Source: Nanobdellota archaeon | Lineage (GTDB): Archaea > Nanobdellota > Nanobdellia > Pacearchaeales > GW2011-AR1 | Length of the DNA stretch: 42,588 bases | Reading direction: 5' to 3' | Assembly: GCA_030641715.1 (NCBI GenBank) | Contig: DAOWGX010000012.1 | Coordinates: 1-42,588 of the forward strand | In this document: piece after piece, positions 33,715-41,001 of the stretch | Numbering within the stretch: the first letter of the stretch is position 1 | Layout of the letters: each line of letters begins with the position of its first letter | The notes under the pieces: generated by a model | The model's database searches: none | Told to the model about the DNA's origin: nothing | The model's input: the letters and a program-made list of their open reading frames with translations, nothing else | Made by a program: the position numbers and the translations under genes

Positions 33715-33755
33715 CCCGGTATGGTCTTCGGGCAATGCCGGGCAGTTTTATTTTT
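33715..33755 (+). terminator. TTCG-capped hairpin with T tract
   Basis: A 12-bp stem (one mismatch, two G-T pairs) closes a TTCG loop (33727-33730), followed by TTTTATTTTT (33746-33755). A TTTAAAGA box (33679-33686) on the same strand predicts initiation near 33708, so this could be a very short RNA or a terminator. It points into the 3' end of the convergent NYN gene. A twin of this element lies before the second NYN gene. The rest of the 358-bp gap (33396-33753) shows only the duplicated gene end. Confidence 0.55.
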
Positions 33756-34278
33756 ACAATTCTCTAGCTAAATCATTCATGTAAATAAAATCATCGCAAG
33801 TTTTCTTTAATGATGCCGAAGAACTACTCTTGAAATAAGCATTTATAATTTTCTTTCCTAACTTTTGAGCCTTTTTAATTGCAGGAACAAAATCTTCATC
33901 GCCAGAAACAATTATTGCAGTGTCGTATAAATCTTCATAAGCTCCCGAAACTAGGTCAACTGCCAAGTGAACATCGTCGCCTTTTACATCAAAAACATAA
34001 TTTCCGTTTTTTCTTTTATGTTTTCTTAGTTTGCAAAGAACAACATTAAAATCTGGAATTTTTCTTAATTCATTGAAGAACTTTTGTTGTTCCCAGTAAG
34101 TTTTAGGATTTATTTTTATATTTAAGGGGGCATTATAATAAAATGTTGAAATCAGCAGTTTGTTCTTCTTTAACAACTGAAGAAGTTTCTGAAAATCTAT
34201 CCTTTCAATTTTTAGATTCTTTAAACTATAATATAAATTACTTCCATCAATAAAAATAGCAACTCTTTCTTTTGTCAT
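33754..34278 (-). CDS. NYN-domain (PIN-like) ribonuclease, copy A
   Basis: The 174-residue protein has the acidic cluster of the NYN/LabA family: D11 in FIDGSNLYY, D101/D102 in VKGDDVHLAVDL, D108 and D127/D129 in SGDEDFVPA. These bind metal ions for RNA cleavage in this PIN-like fold. No extra domain is present. A second copy (37518-38066) differs in sequence but shares all motifs. The gene is AT-rich and flanked by 54-bp direct repeats. The likely role is RNA turnover or defence; no partner gene is seen. Confidence 0.88.
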   Translation of the reverse strand: MTKERVAIFIDGSNLYYSLKNLKIERIDFQKLLQLLKKNKLLISTFYYNAPLNIKINPKTYWEQQKFFNELRKIPDFNVVLCKLRKHKRKNGNYVFDVKGDDVHLAVDLVSGAYEDLYDTAIIVSGDEDFVPAIKKAQKLGKKIINAYFKSSSSASLKKTCDDFIYMNDLAREL

Positions 34279-34563
34279 ATGGTTAGATACAGCAAGAGAT
34301 TATAAGTTTTGTGTTTAGAAATTTTCATTTTAAACAATAATTTTATACCCTCGCACCTTCTTCATTCATTATATAAACACTTTCTATATTCTCTACTATG
34401 CTGTAAGACCTTCATCCTCTCCAATTATATTGGTCATCCTCTATCCTCTTGCATTATACTGCACTTCCAGTTCCATCCATAATCTATATGAAACTCATAT
34501 CTATTTAAATGTTCTCAATTCAAACTATCTTCCCTGAACATTTAAGATAGTAAAAGTTTAAAA
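34279..34563. other. Non-coding AT-rich stretch
   Basis: No frame of useful size on either strand. On the minus strand, a TTTAAATAG box near 34500-34508 is followed by purine-rich, repeated GAGGAT motifs (about 34420-34450). An unannotated RNA is possible but not supported by a recognised structure. Confidence 0.3.
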
Positions 34564-34725
34564 TTAATTAAACATCCCATTAATTCCCCAAGCAATCAAA
34601 ACAGCGGCGACGGCAGAAACACAAGTTACGACGGGCAAACTACTCGAACCGCAAACGGCACCCAAGGCACCTCCCGAGGCTCCCGCGATTCCCGCAACTA
34701 AAAGTCTTTTGTTTTCTTCGTTCAT
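34564..34725 (-). CDS. Small membrane protein, Gly/Ala-rich (53 aa)
   Basis: Residues 8-24 (VAGIAGASGGALGAVCG-like) and 31-47 (VVTCVSAVAAVLIAW) form two small membrane helices. The ATG at 34725 was chosen because a TTTATAG box (34746-34752) is 27 bp upstream; a GTG at 34746 lies on that box. The second half is duplicated at 33548-33634. It is divergent from aspS with a shared 70-bp promoter region. The function is unknown. Confidence 0.55.
   Translation of the reverse strand: MNEENKRLLVAGIAGASGGALGAVCGSSSLPVVTCVSAVAAVLIAWGINGMFN
34571..34624. repeat. 54-bp direct repeat, copy 2
   Basis: This is the original copy, part of the 53-residue membrane protein gene. See 33555-33608 for its near-identical partner 1016 bp away. 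Confidence 0.75.
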
Positions 34726-34795
34726 GATTGATTGAGATGAAGACACTATAAAAACTTAAGCACAATTTTAAAAACCCTTGATGGTATATTTGGAT

Positions 34796-36175
34796 ATGGA
34801 ACGAACGATGATTGAGGAGCTTTCTGCTCTCGAAGGAAAGGAGGTCGAGATATCTGGATGGGTTGATACGATTAGGGAACATGGGAAACTTATATTTTTG
34901 GAAGTTAGGGACGTGACGGGGGCGGTTCAGACGATTGTTACGGCGAAGGATGGAGGGAATTTTGAGATTGCGAAGTCGTTGACGAAGGAGTCTTGTGTTC
35001 GGATTGTGGGGGAGGTTAGTTCGAGGCCGAAGGGAACGGAGAATAATGATTCGCCTGCGGGGAATGTTGAGGTGAAAATTCAGGAGATTGAGGTTTATAA
35101 TAAATGTTCTGCGTTGCCTTTTGATATTGATAACGACGAGGTTGGCGAGGATATTCGGTTGAAGTATCGGTATTTGGATTTGAGGAGACAGGGGATGCAG
35201 AGGAATTTGATTTTGAGGAGTAAGGTTGTGAGGGTGATTCGGGACACGTTGTATGGGGAGGGATTTAATGAGTTCGAGACTCCGATGCTTGCGAAGTCGA
35301 CGCCGGAAGGGGCGAGGGATTATGTGGTTCCGTCGAGGACGCAACCGGGGAAGTTTTTCGCACTTCCACAGTCTCCGCAATTGTTTAAACAGCTTTTGAT
35401 GGTGGCAGGGTTTGAGAAATATTTTCAGATTGCGAGGTGTATGCGGGACGAGGATCTTCGTTCGGATAGGCAACCGGAGTTTACGCAGTTGGATGTTGAG
35501 ATGTCTTTTGTTAGTCAGGAGGAGATCTTTAAGGTTGTCGAAGGTGTTATGAAAAATGTTTTCAAGGAAGTATTCAATAAGAATCTCAAAACTCCTTTTG
35601 GGAAAATGTCTTATGAGGAATCGATTAAAAAATACAAGTCCGATAAACCGGATTTGAGAGAAGAAACGAAAGAGGAATTTGCTTTCACGTGGATTACTGA
35701 TTTCCCGTTGTTAGAATATTCGAAAGATGAAGATAGATACATCGCATGTCACCATCCATTTTGTATGCCTAAAAATATTGAGGATTTAGAAAAGAATCCT
35801 GAGAAAACGGTTGCACAATCATTTGATTTGGTGTTGAATGGTATAGAGATATTAAGCGGGAGTATTAGGATTCATAAATCTGATATTCAGAAGAAGGTGT
35901 TTGATTTATTGAAGATTTCTGATAAAGAGCAAGAAGAAAAATTTGGGTTTTTATTGGACGCATTAAAATTCGGCGCTCCTCCTCACGGCGGTATTGCAAT
36001 CGGGTTAGACAGATTAATTCAGATTCTGACTGGTGCGGAATCGATAAGGGAAGTGATTCCATTTCCGAAGAATAAGGAAGCGAAGGATTTGATGGTCGAC
36101 GCGCCGAGTTCGGTTTCGGATCGGCAGTTGAAGGATGTTTGTATTAGGTTGGATTTAGGGAAGAAGGGGAAGTAG
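34796..36175 (+). CDS. aspS: Aspartyl-tRNA synthetase, bacterial type without GAD domain
   Basis: Class II synthetase charging tRNA(Asp), and probably also tRNA(Asn), because GatCAB is encoded nearby and no AsnRS is seen. Anticodon OB-fold at about 15-100, then motif 1, TPEGARDY, motif 2 (RDEDLRSDRQPEFTQLD) and motif 3 (GIAIGLDRL). The wording GARDYVVPSR and the end (VIPFPKNKEAKDLM) are of the bacterial subtype, not the archaeal one. The large GAD domain normally between SDKPDLR (282-288) and FTWITDFPLLEY (297-308) is absent. I chose ATG 34796, 29 bp after TTTAAAAA (34767); ATG 34781 is an alternative. Confidence 0.93.
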   Translation: MERTMIEELSALEGKEVEISGWVDTIREHGKLIFLEVRDVTGAVQTIVTAKDGGNFEIAKSLTKESCVRIVGEVSSRPKGTENNDSPAGNVEVKIQEIEVYNKCSALPFDIDNDEVGEDIRLKYRYLDLRRQGMQRNLILRSKVVRVIRDTLYGEGFNEFETPMLAKSTPEGARDYVVPSRTQPGKFFALPQSPQLFKQLLMVAGFEKYFQIARCMRDEDLRSDRQPEFTQLDVEMSFVSQEEIFKVVEGVMKNVFKEVFNKNLKTPFGKMSYEESIKKYKSDKPDLREETKEEFAFTWITDFPLLEYSKDEDRYIACHHPFCMPKNIEDLEKNPEKTVAQSFDLVLNGIEILSGSIRIHKSDIQKKVFDLLKISDKEQEEKFGFLLDALKFGAPPHGGIAIGLDRLIQILTGAESIREVIPFPKNKEAKDLMVDAPSSVSDRQLKDVCIRLDLGKKGK

Positions 36176-36338
36176 TTGGACAGGGGTTGTTGTTTAATTT
36201 TTATTGGTGGGTTATTTGTAATTCGAGACGCCTCAAACATTAGAATAAAAAACAGGAAATAATATTTTTTCTCCCACCCAATAGGAGGGACGCGCTTAGT
36301 CTTTTCAGGAAAGATAGTCGGTTTCGCCGAAATTTATA

Positions 36339-36779
36339 TTATGCTGTTCCAACAAATCCAGTTCCAGAAGAAACAAAAAAATTCGGAAATTTCCACGAAA
36401 TAATTTTTTCTGCCTTGTCAAAGGTTTCTGAGATTAATCCAGAAACAGATGTAACTTCGGGCATTTTAATCTTATCATTAAATATTTGTCCTCCACTTTC
36501 AAGATGAAAGTGTAGATAATCGTGAGATTGGTTATCTGTTCTAAACCAATTATTATTTCCCCCTCTAAAATCTATTTTGAAATCAATATCTTTTGAACTA
36601 AAATTTTGATGCAATGAAACAGGAAAACTATTTTTAGAAGAAACCGCGATTGAAAGTTTTTGATTATTTCCCAAATCAAATTCATTTTTGAAAGATAATT
36701 CTTTTCTCATCATTCCAGCATCTAAGAGCGGATATATTTTGCTTTCAACACTCCATAAATCTATAATTTTCTTTGCCAT
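36339..36779 (-). CDS. Hypothetical protein
   Basis: A 146-residue soluble protein, beta-rich, with many Asn, Phe and Ser and an HDYLHFHLE motif (about 86-94) that could bind metal. The C-terminal 40 residues may form helices. No known family is recognised. It lies alone between aspS and a membrane-anchored protein gene, with AT-rich codons. The 160-bp gap before it (36176-36338) holds short hairpin potential but nothing certain. Confidence 0.45.
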   Translation of the reverse strand: MAKKIIDLWSVESKIYPLLDAGMMRKELSFKNEFDLGNNQKLSIAVSSKNSFPVSLHQNFSSKDIDFKIDFRGGNNNWFRTDNQSHDYLHFHLESGGQIFNDKIKMPEVTSVSGLISETFDKAEKIISWKFPNFFVSSGTGFVGTA

Positions 36780-36830
36780 TAAATATTAAGGATGAACAAG
36801 TTTATAAAATAGTTTTTGCATAATATTATA

Positions 36831-37325
36831 ATGGTTAAAACAAAAATAAAGAAATCTTGGTATAAGCGTTGGTGGGCAATAGTTATTTTTGTCTTTATTG
36901 GATTAGCTTTCATCTCCTATTTGCTTGATGAAAATCCAAAGACTCAAAACATTAAAAATAGTCTCTTTGAACTTACGGGTAATGAGATTATAGCTGGAGT
37001 TGAATTGTGTGGTGAAAAGAATAGTTTTTCAACAGATGTTACCTTGAAGAAATTTGGAGTTGAATTGCCCGAAGGTTGTAGTGGCATTACTTCTTTTGAC
37101 GTGACAAACTATTGTTCTAGGGGGAGTCAAAAAGGAGAAAATATAGAGAATTATTATTGTCGTCCTACAAGATACATAAGTTGTAATATTATTTCCGATA
37201 GTGGCGAAATAGTGGACGTAAAAAAATATGGGATTAAAAAAGAATTAGAACTAATTGAGGAGGTTCCTCTTTCTGAAACATGTACTAATGCAACTTTTAG
37301 ACTAAAGAGCATCATTATTGAATAA
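36831..37325 (+). CDS. Membrane-anchored extracellular protein
   Basis: A basic start is followed by one membrane helix (about 15-34, WWAIVIFVFIGLAFISYLL) and an exterior domain of 130 residues with six or seven cysteines, probably forming disulfides. TTTATAAA (36801-36808) lies 30 bp before the ATG at 36831; an upstream TTG would overlap the promoter. No known domain is recognised. It resembles other short-anchor surface proteins of DPANN archaea by layout only. Confidence 0.5.
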   Translation: MVKTKIKKSWYKRWWAIVIFVFIGLAFISYLLDENPKTQNIKNSLFELTGNEIIAGVELCGEKNSFSTDVTLKKFGVELPEGCSGITSFDVTNYCSRGSQKGENIENYYCRPTRYISCNIISDSGEIVDVKKYGIKKELELIEEVPLSETCTNATFRLKSIIIE

Positions 37326-37445
37326 TAGCAAGAAAGAATAGAAACAAATGTGGGATATGTTTTTGTTGACGATGCCTCTCTTGTTTTACAGGAATGCACC
37401 ATCTCTATTCCAAAATAAATTCTAAAAACAGCAAACCAAAAGCTA

Positions 37446-37514
37446 TTTATACCTCAATTATCTATTGTAGTCATATACGCCTATCCTTGCTTCGGTAAGG
37501 GGTAGGCATTTTTT
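37446..37514 (+). promoter_or_regulatory. Promoter and TTCG-hairpin leader of NYN gene B
   Basis: TTTATACC (37446-37453) predicts initiation near 37475. Almost the whole leader is a hairpin (37479-37507): GCCTATCCTTGC pairs with GTAAGGGGTAGGC (one bulge) around a TTCG loop. A run of six T's (37509-37514) follows, then the ATG at 37518. It has the form of an attenuator, unlike the leaderless promoters elsewhere here. Confidence 0.6.
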
Positions 37515-37517
37515 CAA

Positions 37518-38066
37518 ATGAAAAGAGTGGCTGTTTTTATTGATGGTAATAACTTTTATTTTGGATTGAGGAAACTTTATGGAAAAAATAAAAGTTTGAA
37601 GGATTTTGATTTTCAAAGTTTTGCTAACTTTCTCGCAGGAGAAGGAAAAGTGGTTGGAATCTGTTATTATAATGCTCAATTAGATAGAGAGTTTAATTCT
37701 AAGAAATTCAAAAGTCAAAAGGAATTTTTTGCTAAACTCAAATCAATTCCTAACTTTAATTTAGTCTTGTGTAAATTATTGAAAAGAAATATAACTGGAA
37801 CAAATAGATATTATTATATAATTAAAGAGGATGATATTCACATGGCTGTTGATATGGTAGATGGTTCAGCAGATGATACTTTTGATACGGCAGTTTTGGT
37901 TTCTGGAGATGGAGATTTTGTTCCCGCTGTTCGTTCTGTTCAGAGAAGAAATAAGAAAATTCAAAATGTTTATTTTAAGGACAGTTCGTCAAGAAGTTTA
38001 AAGAATCATTGTGATAAATCTCTCGAATTAACAAAAGAAATTCTAAATGACTTTTTTAAGAATTAA
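37518..38066 (+). CDS. NYN-domain (PIN-like) ribonuclease, copy B
   Basis: The 182-residue protein shows D9 in FIDGNNFYF, D105/D106 and D112 in KEDDIHMAVDM, and D131/D133 in SGDGDFVPAV, the acidic metal-binding set of the NYN family. It shares the order and spacing of motifs with copy A at 33754-34278 but differs in most other residues, so the duplication is old. Its leader is a stable hairpin with a T tract (37479-37514). It is probably an endoribonuclease in the cytoplasm. The target RNA is unknown. Confidence 0.88.
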   Translation: MKRVAVFIDGNNFYFGLRKLYGKNKSLKDFDFQSFANFLAGEGKVVGICYYNAQLDREFNSKKFKSQKEFFAKLKSIPNFNLVLCKLLKRNITGTNRYYYIIKEDDIHMAVDMVDGSADDTFDTAVLVSGDGDFVPAVRSVQRRNKKIQNVYFKDSSSRSLKNHCDKSLELTKEILNDFFKN

Positions 38067-38176
38067 TCTCCTTCCATGGGAAATTTTTTTAGGAAATGAG
38101 GGATGTACTTTTCTCAAATATATTACCTTAAAAAAATATTATTTCAAAATACAAAAAATCAACGTCTTGAACTCAC

Positions 38177-38512
38177 TTAAACATTCAACCCAAACCCGTC
38201 CCCTTCTCTCCTCGGCAAAACGTGCAAATGAACATGCGAAATCAGCTGCCCTGCAACTCGACCGTTATTCACGACCAAATTAAAATCTTTCACACTTAAT
38301 TTCTCTGCGGTTTTTTTCGCAGTCTCCAAAAATTCCTCATACAACTCCGACGACATATCTAAAAAAGTCTCGTAATGTTTTCGTGAGATTATGAGGGAAT
38401 GATTTGCGACTTTGGGGTTGGCGTCTTTTATTGTGATGAAGTTTTCGGTTTCTAGAATCCTCTCGCAGGGGATTTCTCCTCGAATAATTTTGCAGAATAT
38501 GCATTCTTCCAT
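38177..38512 (-). CDS. HIT-family nucleotide hydrolase/transferase
   Basis: The histidine triad HVHLHVLP (H93, H95, H97) is clear, with the catalytic middle His typical of Hint-type enzymes that split nucleotide phosphoramidates or dinucleoside polyphosphates. CIFC (4-7) is the zinc knuckle often found at the N-terminus. The 111-residue length is standard for a Hint protein. It diverges from gatC. A codon composition shift inside the gene (C-rich first, G/T-rich later) resembles that in the RuBisCO gene. Confidence 0.92.
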   Translation of the reverse strand: MEECIFCKIIRGEIPCERILETENFITIKDANPKVANHSLIISRKHYETFLDMSSELYEEFLETAKKTAEKLSVKDFNLVVNNGRVAGQLISHVHLHVLPRREGDGFGLNV

Positions 38513-38562
38513 GAAATGAATAATAACCCCAGATTTATAAACTTCTGCGTCTGGTGATTTTG

Positions 38563-38829
38563 ATGGTGGAAAGTTTTACGTGGCATGAGGTTGGCGAGGA
38601 AGAGAAGGAAGAGATTCGAAAGGATGCGAAGAGACTTTTGAATGAGTTCGCGTCGAAGTTGTCTAAGGTCGGGGCGTCGGAAGGGCATTTTGAGAATGGG
38701 GATGGATTTCGGGAAGAGGGTGATGGCTGGGATACGGATTCGGAGTTTCGGGACTTGATGTTTTTGAATGCTCCTTTTGTCGAGGGTGATTTTGTTGTGG
38801 CGGAGAAGGGGAGGTGGAAAAGTGGATAA
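38563..38829 (+). CDS. gatC: Asp-tRNA(Asn)/Glu-tRNA(Gln) amidotransferase subunit C
   Basis: GatC is a small belt subunit that holds GatA and GatB together. At 88 residues the size fits. An N-terminal helix (EEEKEEIRKDAKRLLNEFASKL-type, about 10-33) corresponds to the LARLxL helix of the family, and the C-terminal phrase FLNAPFVEGDFVV with a final Trp matches GatC's NAPxxxGxFxV end. The position in an operon two genes before gatA supports the call. TTTATAAA (38534-38541) is 29 bp before ATG 38563, so the upstream GTG at 38554 is rejected. The sequence is diverged. Confidence 0.75.
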   Translation: MVESFTWHEVGEEEKEEIRKDAKRLLNEFASKLSKVGASEGHFENGDGFREEGDGWDTDSEFRDLMFLNAPFVEGDFVVAEKGRWKSG

Positions 38830-38830
38830 T

Positions 38831-39679
38831 ATGATTATACCTGATATGGAAAAATTAGAAAGTTTAAAAGGAAAAATAAAATTGCAGGGATATAATAATC
38901 TCCATGTAATCTCTGATTTTGACAGAACCTTGACTTATGCGTACCAGCAAGACGGTAAAAAAATACCTTCGATAATATCTATATTAAGGGACAATGATTA
39001 TCTTTCAGAGGAATATTCAGCCGAGGCAAAATCATTGTTTAGTAAATATCACGCAATAGAAATAAGTAAGGATGTGTCAATGGGGGAGAAGAAGGAGTCC
39101 ATGAAGGAATGGTGGACTATGCATAATCGTTTATTAATTAAATCGGGTTTGCACAAAAAAGATTTGGAGAGAATCGTTGAAAGTGGGATTGTAAGATTGA
39201 GAGAAGGTGCGAAGGAGTTGTTTAATTATCTTTATGAAAAAGAAATCCCATTGATAATTTTATCGTCGAGCGGGGTTGGAGATGCAATTTCTAAGGTATT
39301 GGAGAAGGAAGGGATTTTATATGATAATATATCTATTATTACTAATAAATTTGAATGGGATAAAAATGGTGTGGCGGTAAAATCAATAGAGCCTGTAATT
39401 CATTGTATGAATAAAGATGAAACAATACTTTCTGAGTTTCCAGAAATTTATGGAGAAATAAAAGACCGAAAGAATGTTATTTTATTGGGCGATGGAATTG
39501 GAGATTTGGGAATGATAACTGGCTTTGAATATGACAATTTGATTAAGGTTGGATTTTTGAATCCTGGGGAAGAACAGAATCAAAAAGAATATGAGCAAAA
39601 TTTCGATATGATAATCACTAACGATTCTGATATTCACCCAGTAAATAAATTAATTGGAGAACTTTCGAATGACTCTTAA
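38831..39679 (+). CDS. Cytosolic 5'-nucleotidase III-like HAD phosphatase
   Basis: This 282-residue HAD enzyme has SDFDRTLT (28-35, nucleophile D29 and acid D31), LSSSGVGD (144-151) and LLGDGIGDLG (218-227, metal Asp). The order of motifs and phrases such as EKKESMKEWW and YxAIE resemble, from memory, the eukaryotic pyrimidine 5'-nucleotidase UMPH-1/NT5C3, which removes phosphate from UMP and CMP. It starts 1 bp after gatC and overlaps gatA by 11 bp, so it belongs to that operon. It may feed nucleosides into the ribose salvage that the RuBisCO gene suggests, but this is inference. Confidence 0.75.
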   Translation: MIIPDMEKLESLKGKIKLQGYNNLHVISDFDRTLTYAYQQDGKKIPSIISILRDNDYLSEEYSAEAKSLFSKYHAIEISKDVSMGEKKESMKEWWTMHNRLLIKSGLHKKDLERIVESGIVRLREGAKELFNYLYEKEIPLIILSSSGVGDAISKVLEKEGILYDNISIITNKFEWDKNGVAVKSIEPVIHCMNKDETILSEFPEIYGEIKDRKNVILLGDGIGDLGMITGFEYDNLIKVGFLNPGEEQNQKEYEQNFDMIITNDSDIHPVNKLIGELSNDS

Positions 39680-41000
39680 ACATAAACTCAAACAACTAAA
39701 GTTAGAGAAACTAACCGCCGTAAAAAATGTCATGGCATTTTCGAAAAAGATAGCGACGCCAGAGACGAAAGATTTGAATATTTTTTTGAACTTAAATGAA
39801 AACGCAATTGAGCAGGCAAAAGCTATCGATAAAAGAATCAAAGATGGAACGGCTGGGAAATTAGCAGGGCTTTGTTTCGCGGTGAAATCGAATATATCGG
39901 TGAAGGGGTTGGAAACGAATTGTGGTTCCAAGGTTCTTGAGGGTTACGTTTCATCTTATAATGCTACAGTAATCAATAAACTTCTTGGGGAAGACGCGAT
40001 ACTTTTGGGGATGGTGAATATGGATGAGTTTGCTTGTGGGGCTTCGGGGGAAACGTCTGCTTTTGGTCCGACGAAAAATCCTCGTAATGTTGAATTGATT
40101 CCCGGAGGTTCATCGTCGGGTTCGTCGTCGGCGGTTGCGGCGGAGCTTTGTGACTTTTCGTTGGGTTCTGATACGGGAGGTTCAATTCGGAATCCTGCAT
40201 CGCATTGTGGGGTAACTGGATTAAAGCCAACTTATGGTGCTGTATCGCGTTATGGGTTGATAGATATGACGATGTCTTTTGATTGTATTGGACCTCTTAC
40301 GAATTCTGCGAAAGATGCGAAGTTGATTTTTAATGTGATTAGGGGGCAGGATAATTTTGACCAGACTACTCGGGAGGCTACTGAAGAAGAACCGTCTAAA
40401 AAGGGAGTGATTGGATTGGTAGATGTCCAGAGGTTTTGTGGTAAGGAAATTGCGGAATTAATTGAACTGAAAACGAAGGAGGTTGCGGAAAAAAATAATT
40501 GGAAAATTAAAAAGATAAATCTGCCTTTGGATATTATGATTCAGACTTATTATATAATTGTTTATACGGAGTTTTTTTCAGCGACGAGGAAATTCGATGG
40601 GAGAAGGTTTGGAAAAAAGATTGAAGAGGTTGCGGGTCCAGAGGTTGTTCGAAGGATTGTTGGAGGTTCGGAGATTACGAAGGCTGAACACGAGGGGAAA
40701 TATTACAGGGAGGCTTTGAAGGCAAGGAATTTTATTAAGGGAGAGTTCGAAAAGATTTTCGATGGGGTTGATGCTGTTATTCTTCCGACGGTTCCTCGAA
40801 CGCCTCACAAGGTTGGAAAGAAAATCTCGATTGAAGATATGTACGCATATGATGTTTTCACGACGCCAGCTTCGATTGCAGGGCTTCCAGCTATTTCGGT
40901 TCCTGTAGGAAAAGTTGAGGGTAAGGATGTCGGACTTCAAATTTTGGCACCGCATTTTCAAGAAGAATTAATTTTTAAACTGGCGAAAAGTTTTGAATAA
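39669..41000 (+). CDS. gatA: Asp-tRNA(Asn)/Glu-tRNA(Gln) amidotransferase subunit A
   Basis: GatA is the amidase that releases ammonia from glutamine or asparagine for GatB. The Ser-cisSer-Lys triad of the amidase signature family is visible: K73 in FAVKSNI, S148 in PGGSSSGSSS and S172 in GSDTGGSIRNP. The 443-residue length is slightly below the usual 470-490. The ATG at 39669 overlaps the 5'-nucleotidase by 11 bp; a TTG five codons upstream is less likely. gatB is on the other strand at 26.8-28.4 kb, so the complex is encoded at two sites. Confidence 0.95.
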   Translation: MTLKHKLKQLKLEKLTAVKNVMAFSKKIATPETKDLNIFLNLNENAIEQAKAIDKRIKDGTAGKLAGLCFAVKSNISVKGLETNCGSKVLEGYVSSYNATVINKLLGEDAILLGMVNMDEFACGASGETSAFGPTKNPRNVELIPGGSSSGSSSAVAAELCDFSLGSDTGGSIRNPASHCGVTGLKPTYGAVSRYGLIDMTMSFDCIGPLTNSAKDAKLIFNVIRGQDNFDQTTREATEEEPSKKGVIGLVDVQRFCGKEIAELIELKTKEVAEKNNWKIKKINLPLDIMIQTYYIIVYTEFFSATRKFDGRRFGKKIEEVAGPEVVRRIVGGSEITKAEHEGKYYREALKARNFIKGEFEKIFDGVDAVILPTVPRTPHKVGKKISIEDMYAYDVFTTPASIAGLPAISVPVGKVEGKDVGLQILAPHFQEELIFKLAKSFE

Positions 41001-41001
41001 G

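Noticed and set aside
37350-37425. A 25-codon frame between the anchored protein and NYN gene B
   Set aside because: No ribosome binding site, promoter or recognisable composition; too short to support.
38768-38830. Upstream start for the 5'-nucleotidase gene
   Set aside because: An extension to 38768 would overlap gatC by 62 bp in another frame with a basic, unconserved stretch; the ATG at 38831 directly after the gatC stop is better.
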